Source: Sulfitobacter marinus
GTDB taxonomy: Bacteria > Pseudomonadota > Alphaproteobacteria > Rhodobacterales > Rhodobacteraceae
Direction of reading: 5' to 3'
NCBI RefSeq assembly: GCF_900116285.1
Contig: NZ_FPAJ01000001.1
Coordinates: forward strand, 496,001-560,000
Length of the DNA: 64,000 nucleotides
This document shows positions 55,005 to 62,802 of this stretch, piece after piece. Position numbers and translations under genes: made by a program. The notes beneath the pieces are model-generated. The model saw only the letters and a program-made list of their open reading frames with translations. It was not told the origin of the DNA and searched no databases. Numbering within the stretch: the first letter of the stretch is position 1; every line of letters starts with the position of its first letter.

Positions 55005-55019
55005 TTAGAACGGTTCTAA
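55005..55019. promoter_or_regulatory. Irr-type iron-control box (ICE) upstream of iscR-suf
   Basis: TTAGAA-CGG-TTCTAA is a perfect 15-bp dyad that equals the core of the alphaproteobacterial Irr iron-control element. It lies 101 bases before the iscR start, in the divergent gap with the hydrolase gene. Confidence 0.78.
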
Positions 55020-55119
55020 CTTGTTTGATCCCAGCGTTTCTGGGTGTCAGGCATTGCACTTAGGCATTTCAAGCGTCGCCGTCAATCAAACAGGCGATTT
55101 TGACAAAGGGATCATTGCG

Positions 55120-55581
55120 ATGAAGCTGTCAACCAAAGGACGTTATGCCATGGTGGCACTGACCGATATAGCGTTGCAACCCGGCGGGGCATTGGTGTCC
55201 TTGGGCGATATCGCCGAACGGCAGTCGATCTCTCTGCCCTATCTTGAGCAGCTATTTGTAAAGCTGCGCCGGGCCGGATTGGTGACATCGGTGCGGGGGC
55301 CCGGCGGCGGCTATCGCCTTGGGCGGCCAGCATCTGACATTCGTGTGGCGGATATTCTGGTGGCCGTCGATGAAAAGGTCGATGCCATGCATGTGGGCGC
55401 GGGCGCGTCGGGCGGATCGTCGGGCAGCCGCGCGCAATCGCTGACCAACCGCCTGTGGGAAGGCCTAAGCGCGCAAGTCTATGTTTTCTTGCACCAAACG
55501 CGTTTGTCCGACGTGGTGGCCAATGAGTTGGCCCCATGTCCGGCGGTGCCGAACCTGTTTGCCGTCGTGGATGAGGAATGA
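55120..55581 (+). CDS. iscR: Rrf2-family Fe-S cluster regulator IscR, atypical (one Cys)
   Basis: A 153-residue Rrf2 regulator with MKLSTKGRYAMVALTDIA and a full winged helix (QSISLPYLEQLFVKLRRAGLV, GPGGGYRLGR). The region that holds the three cluster cysteines in E. coli IscR reads DAMHVGAGASGGSSGSRAQSL and contains none; the only cysteine is Cys140. In Rhodobacter sphaeroides IscR is a known one-cysteine iron-sulfur regulator, so this is a lineage trait. The start at 55120 is used; the frame is open to 55021. It heads the suf operon and probably represses it when clusters are plentiful. Confidence 0.9.
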   Translation: MKLSTKGRYAMVALTDIALQPGGALVSLGDIAERQSISLPYLEQLFVKLRRAGLVTSVRGPGGGYRLGRPASDIRVADILVAVDEKVDAMHVGAGASGGSSGSRAQSLTNRLWEGLSAQVYVFLHQTRLSDVVANELAPCPAVPNLFAVVDEE

Positions 55582-55624
55582 AACTAAAGGCCGCGCAAGC
55601 GCGATTCCTTTTGTGATAGATGAT

Positions 55625-55672
55625 GAGGGACGCTGTCCCTCAAACTCCCTGGGATTTAGGACCATTTGGAAG
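55625..55672 (+). repeat. Dispersed hairpin-tail repeat, copy D
   Basis: Hairpin GAGGGA-CGCTG-TCCCTC, then AAACTCCCTGGGATTTAGG and ACCATTTGGAAG. It ends a few bases before the cysteine desulfurase start and its GGAAG tail serves as that gene's ribosome site. Confidence 0.65.
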
Positions 55673-55677
55673 CTGCT

Positions 55678-56745
55678 GTGAGAGTGTATCTGGATCATAA
55701 TGCGACCACGCCTTTGCGGGCCGAAGCGCGGGATGCGATGATTGCCGCGATGGATGTCGTGGGCAATCCGTCCAGTGTGCATTCCGAGGGACGCGCGGCC
55801 AAGATGCTGGTGGAGCGGGCTCGTGCGCAGGTGGCGCAATTGGTCGGGTGCAAAACCACGCAGGTGATCTTTACCAGCAGTGCGACCGAGGCCGCGGGTT
55901 TAGCTGTGGCGCAGAAGGGGCACCACGGCGGGGTATTTGGCGCGTTGGCGACCGAGCATGATTGCCTGGGGGTCTGGAGCGAGGTTGAGATTGACCTGGC
56001 GTCCGGGGATCTGGCAGGGGCCGACTTGGTCGCGATTTCAGCGGCAAATAGCGAAACAGGTATTTTGGGCGATGCGGGCCGTGTCATTGGCAGCACAGCG
56101 CAGTATTCGACTGTTTGTGACATCACGCAGTTGGCCGGAAAAATGGCCGTGCGCTATCAGGCTGAAACGCCATCCTATGCGATTTTATCGGCCCATAAGA
56201 TGGGCGGGCCAAAGGGTGTTGGTGCGTTGATCAACTTTACCGCGGATGATCCGGAACCGGTTTTGCGGGGTGGCGGGCAGGAAATGAATCGCCGGTCGGG
56301 GACCGAAAACGTTATCGGGATTGCGGGATTTGGGGCCGCGGCAGAGGCCTCAGGCCGTGATGTTGACGCTGGACGCTGGGAGGCGGTGGCGGAACTTAGA
56401 AATATTCTAGAACAGACTATTGCGACTGCGTCTGAACAGACTATTTTTGTAGGTGAAGACAAGCCGCGCTTGCCGAACACCACCTGCATGCTGACCCCCG
56501 GTTGGAAGGGCGAGACGCAGGTGATGCAAATGGATCTGGCGGGGTTTGCGGTTTCGGCAGGATCAGCTTGCTCGAGCGGCAAGGTAAAAGCCAGCAAGGT
56601 CTTGCAAGCCATGGGATATAATGACACCGACGCCGCAAGTGCGATCCGTGTGTCGTTGGGCCTGGAGACAACACAAGAAGATGTGCAGCGCTTTGCGAAA
56701 GCCTGGGCAATAAAATTCGAGAAACATCAGATGCGGGCGGCGTGA
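55678..56745 (+). CDS. NifS/IscS-like cysteine desulfurase
   Basis: A 355-residue class V PLP enzyme, starting (GTG) [13 protein letters not shown]. It has the PLP lysine in [15 protein letters not shown], the histidine in ATEHDCLGV, and the catalytic cysteine loop in [17 protein letters not shown]. It moves sulfur from cysteine to a persulfide for Fe-S clusters. GTG 55678 has GGAAG five bases upstream; a TTG at 55666 is inside the repeat. It is a second desulfurase in the suf operon besides sufS. Confidence 0.9.
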   Translation: MRVYLDHNATTPLRAEARDAMIAAMDVVGNPSSVHSEGRAAKMLVERARAQVAQLVGCKTTQVIFTSSATEAAGLAVAQKGHHGGVFGALATEHDCLGVWSEVEIDLASGDLAGADLVAISAANSETGILGDAGRVIGSTAQYSTVCDITQLAGKMAVRYQAETPSYAILSAHKMGGPKGVGALINFTADDPEPVLRGGGQEMNRRSGTENVIGIAGFGAAAEASGRDVDAGRWEAVAELRNILEQTIATASEQTIFVGEDKPRLPNTTCMLTPGWKGETQVMQMDLAGFAVSAGSACSSGKVKASKVLQAMGYNDTDAASAIRVSLGLETTQEDVQRFAKAWAIKFEKHQMRAA

Positions 56746-56764
56746 TGCCCGAAGCGAGAGGAAT

Positions 56765-58285
56765 ATGAGCTTGGACACGACAATTGTAAAAGAAGGCGTC
56801 GATCAAGAGACAGTTGATGCGGTACGCGAAGTTGGCGGTGCCTATAAGCATGGCTGGTCCACCGATATCGAAATGGAGTATGCCCCTCTGGGGTTGAACA
56901 CCGATATCGTCAAGCTGATCTCGGAGAAGAATGACGAGCCGGAGTGGATGACGCAGTGGCGCTTGGATGCCTATAATGTGTGGTTGACCAAGAAAGAGCC
57001 CGACTGGGCGATGGTTGATTATCCCGAGATCGATTTCCAGCAGCAGTATTACTATGCGCGGCCCAAATCGATGGCGGTCAAGCCCAAGTCACTGGATGAG
57101 GTCGACCCCAAACTGCTCGCGACTTATAATAAGCTGGGTATCCCCTTGAAAGAACAGGCGCTTTTGGCGGGTGTCGAAGGGGCTGAGGAGCTGACGGATG
57201 CGCCGCGCAAGGTGGCTGTGGACGCGGTATTTGACTCCGTTTCCGTCGGCACAACCTTTCAGAAAGAGCTGAAGGCCGCTGGCGTTATCTTTTGTTCGAT
57301 TTCCGAGGCGATCCGTGATCACCCCGAGCTTGTGAAAAAATACCTTGGCTCGGTCGTGCCGGTGAATGACAACTTTTATGCCACGTTGAATTCGGCAGTG
57401 TTTTCCGACGGATCGTTTGTGTACGTCCCGCCGGGCGTGCGCTGCCCGATGGAATTGTCCACCTATTTTCGCATCAATGCGGAGAATACCGGCCAGTTTG
57501 AACGCACGCTGATCATCGCCGATAAGGGGTCCTACGTGTCCTACCTTGAGGGCTGTACCGCGCCACAACGTGACGAAAGCCAGCTGCACGCTGCCGTGGT
57601 CGAGATCATCATCGAAGAAGACGCCGAGGTGAAATATTCCACCGTTCAGAACTGGTATCCCGGTGATGAAAACGGCAAGGGCGGGATTTATAACTTTGTC
57701 ACCAAGCGTGCCGATTGCCGTGGTGATCGGGCCAAGGTGATGTGGACGCAGGTCGAAACCGGGTCTGCTGTGACGTGGAAATACCCGTCTTGCATTCTGC
57801 GTGGTGACGATAGCCAAGGCGAGTTCTATTCCATCGCCATCGCCAACAACATGCAGCAGGCTGATACGGGCACCAAGATGATCCATCTGGGCAAACGCAC
57901 CAAGTCGCGCATTGTCTCCAAGGGGATTTCGGCCGGGAAGGCGCAAAACACCTATCGTGGGTTGGTGTCGATGCACCCCAAGGCCAAGGAATCACGCAAC
58001 TATACCCAATGTGACAGCTTGCTGATCGGCTCTGACTGTGGGGCGCACACTGTGCCCTATATCGAGGTCAAGAATAACAGCAGCCGGGTCGAGCACGAGG
58101 CCACCACATCCAAAGTGGACGACGATCAGCTGTTCTATTGCCGCTCGCGTGGGATGGACGAGGAAGAAGCCGTGGCGCTGGTGGTAAACGGGTTCTGTAA
58201 GGACGTGCTGCAAGCCCTGCCGATGGAATTCGCGATGGAAGCGCAAGCGCTTGTTGCGATCTCCCTCGAAGGATCGGTTGGGTAA
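56765..58285 (+). CDS. sufB: Fe-S cluster assembly scaffold SufB
   Basis: A 506-residue SufB, with [79 protein letters not shown] and the late [18 protein letters not shown]. With SufC and SufD it forms the scaffold where 4Fe-4S clusters are built. It starts 19 bases after the desulfurase stop, with GAGAGGA upstream. Full family length. Confidence 0.96.
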   Translation: MSLDTTIVKEGVDQETVDAVREVGGAYKHGWSTDIEMEYAPLGLNTDIVKLISEKNDEPEWMTQWRLDAYNVWLTKKEPDWAMVDYPEIDFQQQYYYARPKSMAVKPKSLDEVDPKLLATYNKLGIPLKEQALLAGVEGAEELTDAPRKVAVDAVFDSVSVGTTFQKELKAAGVIFCSISEAIRDHPELVKKYLGSVVPVNDNFYATLNSAVFSDGSFVYVPPGVRCPMELSTYFRINAENTGQFERTLIIADKGSYVSYLEGCTAPQRDESQLHAAVVEIIIEEDAEVKYSTVQNWYPGDENGKGGIYNFVTKRADCRGDRAKVMWTQVETGSAVTWKYPSCILRGDDSQGEFYSIAIANNMQQADTGTKMIHLGKRTKSRIVSKGISAGKAQNTYRGLVSMHPKAKESRNYTQCDSLLIGSDCGAHTVPYIEVKNNSSRVEHEATTSKVDDDQLFYCRSRGMDEEEAVALVVNGFCKDVLQALPMEFAMEAQALVAISLEGSVG

Positions 58286-58290
58286 GCCAG

Positions 58291-58482
58291 ATGATGCGTA
58301 AACTGACATGGGACGTGGCCATTGCCGCTTTGGTATTCTGGGTGCTGATCACCTTTTTCCGGGTGGGTGGTATCTCGATCGAGGCATTTAAATCGACGCT
58401 TCCTTCGGTGCTGATCTTTGCGATGGTCTATGCCGCGATCCGTGTCGCTTTGGTGGTGTTGCGCAAGGGGAATGACGAATGA
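58291..58482 (+). CDS. Small two-helix membrane protein in suf operon
   Basis: A 63-residue protein with two hydrophobic segments ([21 protein letters not shown], and [19 protein letters not shown]). It begins five bases after sufB and overlaps the next gene by four bases, so it is a real member of the operon. No family is recognised. Confidence 0.65.
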   Translation: MMRKLTWDVAIAALVFWVLITFFRVGGISIEAFKSTLPSVLIFAMVYAAIRVALVVLRKGNDE

Positions 58483-58793
58483 TCCTGACCACAACACCCA
58501 CCATCGAAGGGCGCAACATCGCCGCCTATCACGGCATTGTCGTCGGCGAGACGATCATGGGGGCCAACATCGTGCGCGATATGTTCGCGCGGGTCACGGA
58601 TATCGTCGGGGGCCGGTCGGGGCAGTATGAAAATAAGCTGCGCCATGCCCGCGAGGCCGCGATGGCAGAGCTTGAGCAAGAGGCGCGCGCCAAAGGGGCC
58701 GATGCCGTTGTGGGCATAGACATCGATTATGAAATCATCGGCGATAGCATGATGATGGTTTCTGTCTCAGGTACGGCGGTGCGGCTGGTCTGA
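58479..58793 (+). CDS. YbjQ/UPF0145 family protein
   Basis: A 104-residue pentamer-type protein ([49 protein letters not shown]), typical of the UPF0145/heavy-metal-binding-like family, function unknown. It overlaps the genes on both sides (four bases before, one after), within the suf operon. Confidence 0.85.
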   Translation: MILTTTPTIEGRNIAAYHGIVVGETIMGANIVRDMFARVTDIVGGRSGQYENKLRHAREAAMAELEQEARAKGADAVVGIDIDYEIIGDSMMMVSVSGTAVRLV

Positions 58794-59599
58794 TGAACGC
58801 TGTGGTCGATACCAGCCCCTTGTCGCTGCATTGGTGGCAGGCGGTCCCGAATTTCGGGGACGCGATCAGCCCTGTGGTGCTGTCCCATGTGTCGGGCCGC
58901 AAGGTGGTGCATGCAGGTGTCAACAAGGCCGATATCTGGGGCATTGGATCGCTTTTGCAAGTGGTCAAGCGGGCCTATACCGCCAAGAAAGACCTGCGAC
59001 CGGTGGTGTGGGGTACGGGGCTTTTGCATGCGGTGAATGGCACGCAGTTTACCAAAAATGTGGATATTGCGCTGCTGCGCGGCCCGATTACCGCCGCCTT
59101 GCTGGATATTGAAATGTCACGCTTTGGCGATCCGGGGCTGTTGATCAGCGATGTCTGGCCGCACGACCGCACGCCTAATGGCAAGATCGGGATCGTGCCG
59201 CATCATTCGCTGATGGATGATCTGGTTTTGACTGCGTTGTTGGACAGCGATGCGAAATATCAACTGATCGATCCGCGTGACCCCGCCCAAGATGTCTGTG
59301 CCGCCATTGCCGCCTGCGACCATGTTTTTGCTTCGTCCTTGCATGGGTTGATCGTGGCCGATGCCTATGGGGTGCCGAACAGCTGGCTTGCCCCTATGGG
59401 CCAGTCGCGCCTGAAATATCTGGATTATGCGGCCGCCGTCGGGCGGGCCATGTCGGCCCCGATCATGGTCGAGGACATTCCGATGGTCGATCTGCCCAAA
59501 CCGGATGCAGAGCTGCCTTATCAAGCGGGCATTGATGCCTGCAAAGATGCCGTTTATGCAAGCTTCCCCAAGGCGTTACGCGCCGGAGGTGTTGCATGA
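58793..59599 (+). CDS. Polysaccharide pyruvyl transferase family protein in suf operon
   Basis: A 268-residue protein with LHWWQAVPNFGDAISPVVLSH, IWGIGSLLQVV, FGDPGLLISDVW and HVFASSLHGLIVADAYGVPN, the pattern of the polysaccharide pyruvyl transferase/CsaB family. The family normally adds pyruvate acetals to surface sugars. Its place between sufB and sufC is unexpected, and its start overlaps the YbjQ stop. Function here is unknown. Confidence 0.75.
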   Translation: MNAVVDTSPLSLHWWQAVPNFGDAISPVVLSHVSGRKVVHAGVNKADIWGIGSLLQVVKRAYTAKKDLRPVVWGTGLLHAVNGTQFTKNVDIALLRGPITAALLDIEMSRFGDPGLLISDVWPHDRTPNGKIGIVPHHSLMDDLVLTALLDSDAKYQLIDPRDPAQDVCAAIAACDHVFASSLHGLIVADAYGVPNSWLAPMGQSRLKYLDYAAAVGRAMSAPIMVEDIPMVDLPKPDAELPYQAGIDACKDAVYASFPKALRAGGVA

Positions 59600-59614
59600 T
59601 CCCCGCAAACGAAA

Positions 59615-59635
59615 GCACCGCGACCGCGGGCTTTT
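59615..59635 (+). terminator. Small attenuator-like hairpin before sufC
   Basis: CCGCG-AC-CGCGG, extended by GC/GC pairs, is followed by TTTT. It lies in the only real gap of the suf operon, 92 bases, just upstream of sufC. Confidence 0.4.
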
Positions 59636-59690
59636 CATTCACCCTATTCACTGTCATTGCAGCGCATAAGCGCAAGAAAAGGAGCCTCCC

Positions 59691-60446
59691 ATGCTGAGCA
59701 TCAAAGGCCTGAAGGTCAAACTCGAAGACGAAGACAAGCAAATCCTTAAAGGTGTCGATCTGGAGATCGAAGCTGGCAAGGTGCACGCGATTATGGGCCC
59801 CAACGGGTCGGGTAAATCGACGCTGTCTTATGTGCTGTCCGGCAAAGACGGCTACGAAGTGACAGGCGGCGAGGCCAGCCTAGAAGGTGTTGATCTGCTG
59901 GATATGGAACCCGAAGAACGCGCCGCTGCTGGTCTGTTCCTCGCGTTTCAATACCCTGTTGAAATTCCGGGTGTCGGCAACATGACGTTCCTGCGCACCG
60001 CAGTGAACGCACAGCGCAAGGCCCGCGGCGAAGAAGAAATGACCGCTGCCGAGTTCTTGAAAGTCGTGCGTGCCCGTGCGAAAGAACTAAAGATCGACGC
60101 AGATATGCTCAAGCGTCCGGTCAACGTTGGTTTCTCGGGCGGTGAGAAAAAGCGTAATGAAATCCTGCAGATGGCCATGCTTGAGCCAAAGATGTGCATT
60201 CTGGATGAAACCGATTCCGGTCTGGACGTCGACGCGATGAAGCTGGTGGCCGAAGGCGTGAATGCCCTTCGGACCGAAGGGCGCGGCTTTCTGGTGATCA
60301 CCCACTACCAACGTCTACTGGACCACATCAAACCTGATGTCGTACACATCATGGCGGATGGTCGTATCATCAAAACCGGTGGTCCTGAACTGGCGCTGGA
60401 AGTTGAAAACAACGGATATGCGGATATCCTTGCCGAGGTAGCGTAA
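59691..60446 (+). CDS. sufC: Fe-S cluster assembly ATPase SufC
   Basis: A 251-residue ABC ATPase with Walker A GPNGSGKST, signature FSGGEKKRNEILQMA and Walker B CILDETDSGLDVDA. It drives the SufBC2D scaffold. AGGAG lies six bases before the ATG; the stop overlaps sufD by one base. Confidence 0.96.
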   Translation: MLSIKGLKVKLEDEDKQILKGVDLEIEAGKVHAIMGPNGSGKSTLSYVLSGKDGYEVTGGEASLEGVDLLDMEPEERAAAGLFLAFQYPVEIPGVGNMTFLRTAVNAQRKARGEEEMTAAEFLKVVRARAKELKIDADMLKRPVNVGFSGGEKKRNEILQMAMLEPKMCILDETDSGLDVDAMKLVAEGVNALRTEGRGFLVITHYQRLLDHIKPDVVHIMADGRIIKTGGPELALEVENNGYADILAEVA

Positions 60447-61729
60447 TGGCCGAAGCAGCAGTAAAACAAACCCCGACCGACGCGATGATTGCGACGCTCG
60501 ACATGCCCCAAGGCGGGTGGTCGGATGCCGCACGTCGCGACGCGCTGGCGCGGGTGCAGGCCATGGGCTTGCCCGGACGCCGTGATGAATATTGGAAATA
60601 CACGCGGCCAGATACGCTTGTGCAGGCGCAGGCGGTTCCGGCTGCGTTGCGCGACGGCGACGACACCGTATTGTTCGACGCCGTTGACCGGCTAAAAATC
60701 GTCTTTGTCGATGGCGTTTTTGACGCTAACGCCTCAGATGATCTGACGCTTGAAGGGATCACGATTGAACGTCTTGCCGATGCGACATCTGATCTGCATT
60801 GGGGGCGTGACCTCTATGGCGTGTTGGAAAACAACGGTCAGAACCCGGTGCCGCGCCCCTTGGCCGCGCTGAACACGGCCTTTGCCGCTGATGGTGTGTT
60901 GATCCATGTGACCGGCAAGCCGTCCAAGCCAGTGAACATTATTTACCGTCGCACATCGACCACCGCCGACGCGATGCTGCACCACTGTATCAAACTGGAC
61001 GCCGGTGCCGAACTGACCTTGCTGGAGAATGGCCCGGTTGCCGCGCGCTTTAACGGTGTGCTTGAGGTTGAGGTTGCGGACAAAGCCGCATTCCACCACG
61101 TGCGCGCCCAAGGTCGTGACCATGAACAACGTGCGGCCACGCATATTTTTGCGCGTCTTGGTACGGAATCGACGTTCAAATCCTTTACCCTCACAGCCAA
61201 TGGCGTGATGACACGCAACGATTGCGTGATTGAATTGACCGGCGATGATGCCGCTGCCCATGTGGCGGGTGCCTGTGTCGGCGATGGCCGTGATTTCCAC
61301 CATGATGACACGGTATTCATCACCCATGACGCCGTGAATTGCGAAAGCCGTCAGGTGTTCAAAAAGGTGCTGCGCAACGGGGCCACTGGTGTGTTCCAAG
61401 GCAAGATTTTGGTCAAAGAGGGCGCGCAAAAAACCGATGGCTACCAGATCAGCCAGTCCCTGCTGCTGGATGATGACAGCCAGTTCCTCGCCAAGCCCGA
61501 GCTTGAGATTTACGCCGATGATGTGGCCTGTTCGCACGGCTCGACTTCGGGTGCGATTGACGAGGATGCATTGTTTTATCTGCGTTCGCGCGGTGTGCCG
61601 CATAGCACAGCGACCGATCTGCTGACCTTGGCATTTCTGGCCGAAGCGGTGTTGGAGGTCGAAGACGAAGACCTGCGCGAAGAAGTCACAGGCCGCCTTG
61701 CATCTTGGCTTGAGCGGCACGCGGCCTGA
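60446..61729 (+). CDS. sufD: Fe-S cluster assembly protein SufD
   Basis: A 427-residue SufD, homologous to SufB in its C-terminal beta-helix (NGPVAARFNGVLEVEVADKAAFHHVRAQGRD, FLAKPELEIYADDVACSHGSTSGAIDEDALFYLRSRG). It pairs with SufB in the scaffold and takes part in iron entry. It overlaps sufC by one base and the following gene by one base. Confidence 0.94.
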   Translation: MAEAAVKQTPTDAMIATLDMPQGGWSDAARRDALARVQAMGLPGRRDEYWKYTRPDTLVQAQAVPAALRDGDDTVLFDAVDRLKIVFVDGVFDANASDDLTLEGITIERLADATSDLHWGRDLYGVLENNGQNPVPRPLAALNTAFAADGVLIHVTGKPSKPVNIIYRRTSTTADAMLHHCIKLDAGAELTLLENGPVAARFNGVLEVEVADKAAFHHVRAQGRDHEQRAATHIFARLGTESTFKSFTLTANGVMTRNDCVIELTGDDAAAHVAGACVGDGRDFHHDDTVFITHDAVNCESRQVFKKVLRNGATGVFQGKILVKEGAQKTDGYQISQSLLLDDDSQFLAKPELEIYADDVACSHGSTSGAIDEDALFYLRSRGVPHSTATDLLTLAFLAEAVLEVEDEDLREEVTGRLASWLERHAA

Positions 61730-62214
61730 TGACAGCCACGCGCGACATCATTGCAAGTTATCGCAACCCGGTCGCCGTGGTTTCACGGCTGCTGGGGCAG
61801 GGCATCCGAGAGGATCGTAACCTGATCTATCTGATGGTGGCCTGCCTGATGTTCTTTGTCGCGCAGACACCGCGCCTTGCCCGCGAGGCATTTATCGAGG
61901 GCGCGGAACTGAATATGTTGCTGGGGGCCGCGCTGATGGCGTGGCTCTTTATCGCGCCGCTTTTGCTTTATGGCTTGGCGGCGGTGACATATCTGATTTT
62001 AAAGCTGTTGCGTGGCAATCCATCGGGCTATTCCACCCGTCTGGCGCTGTTCTGGGCACTGCTGGCGTCTAGCCCGCTGGTGCTGTTACATGGCCTGACG
62101 GCGGGGTTTATCGGGCCGGGGATTGAGTTGCAGATTGTTGGGCTTGTCTGGCTTTGTGTATTTTTATGGTTTTGGATCAGCGGCTTGCGCGTCGCTTATA
62201 GGCAGTTGAAATGA
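61729..62214 (+). CDS. Yip1-domain membrane protein, first copy
   Basis: A 161-residue protein with four hydrophobic segments (LIYLMVACLMFFVAQTPRLA, MLLGAALMAWLFIAPLLLYGLAAVTYLIL, etc.) of Yip1-like type. It lies between sufD and sufS, overlapping both its neighbours. Function in bacteria is not known. Confidence 0.7.
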   Translation: MTATRDIIASYRNPVAVVSRLLGQGIREDRNLIYLMVACLMFFVAQTPRLAREAFIEGAELNMLLGAALMAWLFIAPLLLYGLAAVTYLILKLLRGNPSGYSTRLALFWALLASSPLVLLHGLTAGFIGPGIELQIVGLVWLCVFLWFWISGLRVAYRQLK

Positions 62215-62789
62215 ATTTATCCGATCTGCGCCTATATCTGATCGAACTGGTCGTCCTGTCGCTACGTGATCCACGCAAAGCCGCCGAGCAAATCATCGGG
62301 TGGCAGTTGGATCGCGATGTTCTGTGGACCGGTCTTGCACTGGCCGCTGCGGCCAACACAATTGTCTTTTCTGTCAGTGTGCTTTTGCAGCCGTCGGCAG
62401 CGATGCCGCTGATCTTTACCAGCCCTCTGGCGATCTTCCTGTTGCTGGCCGGGGTGTTGGCCATCACGGTTCACGGGCTTTACTGGACCGGGCGCGCCAT
62501 TGGCGGGACGGGCAGTTTGGGCGATGTACTGTCGGTTATCCTATTCCTGCAAGTGCTTAGGGTCATGGCGCAAATTGTCATATTCCTTGTCATGTTCGTG
62601 GCCCCAACCCTGTCGTTTATCTTGTCACTGATCACCGGTATTTTGGGGGTGTGGATATTGGTTAATTTTATCGCCGCGGCCCATAGATTTGATAGTCTGG
62701 GTCGTGCGGTGGCGACATTGCTCATTTCCATGGCCGTGATCGTGCTGGGGCTTAGCTTTCTTTTGTCCATAATCGGCATCTTCGCCTGA
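62211..62789 (+). CDS. Yip1-domain membrane protein, second copy
   Basis: A 192-residue protein with five hydrophobic segments; AEQIIGWQLDRDVLWTGLALAAAANTIV at the front is typical of the bacterial Yip1 family. It overlaps the first Yip1 gene by four bases. The two look like products of an old duplication that have diverged. Confidence 0.72.
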   Translation: MNLSDLRLYLIELVVLSLRDPRKAAEQIIGWQLDRDVLWTGLALAAAANTIVFSVSVLLQPSAAMPLIFTSPLAIFLLLAGVLAITVHGLYWTGRAIGGTGSLGDVLSVILFLQVLRVMAQIVIFLVMFVAPTLSFILSLITGILGVWILVNFIAAAHRFDSLGRAVATLLISMAVIVLGLSFLLSIIGIFA

Positions 62790-62802
62790 GGAGTATCGCC
62801 AA

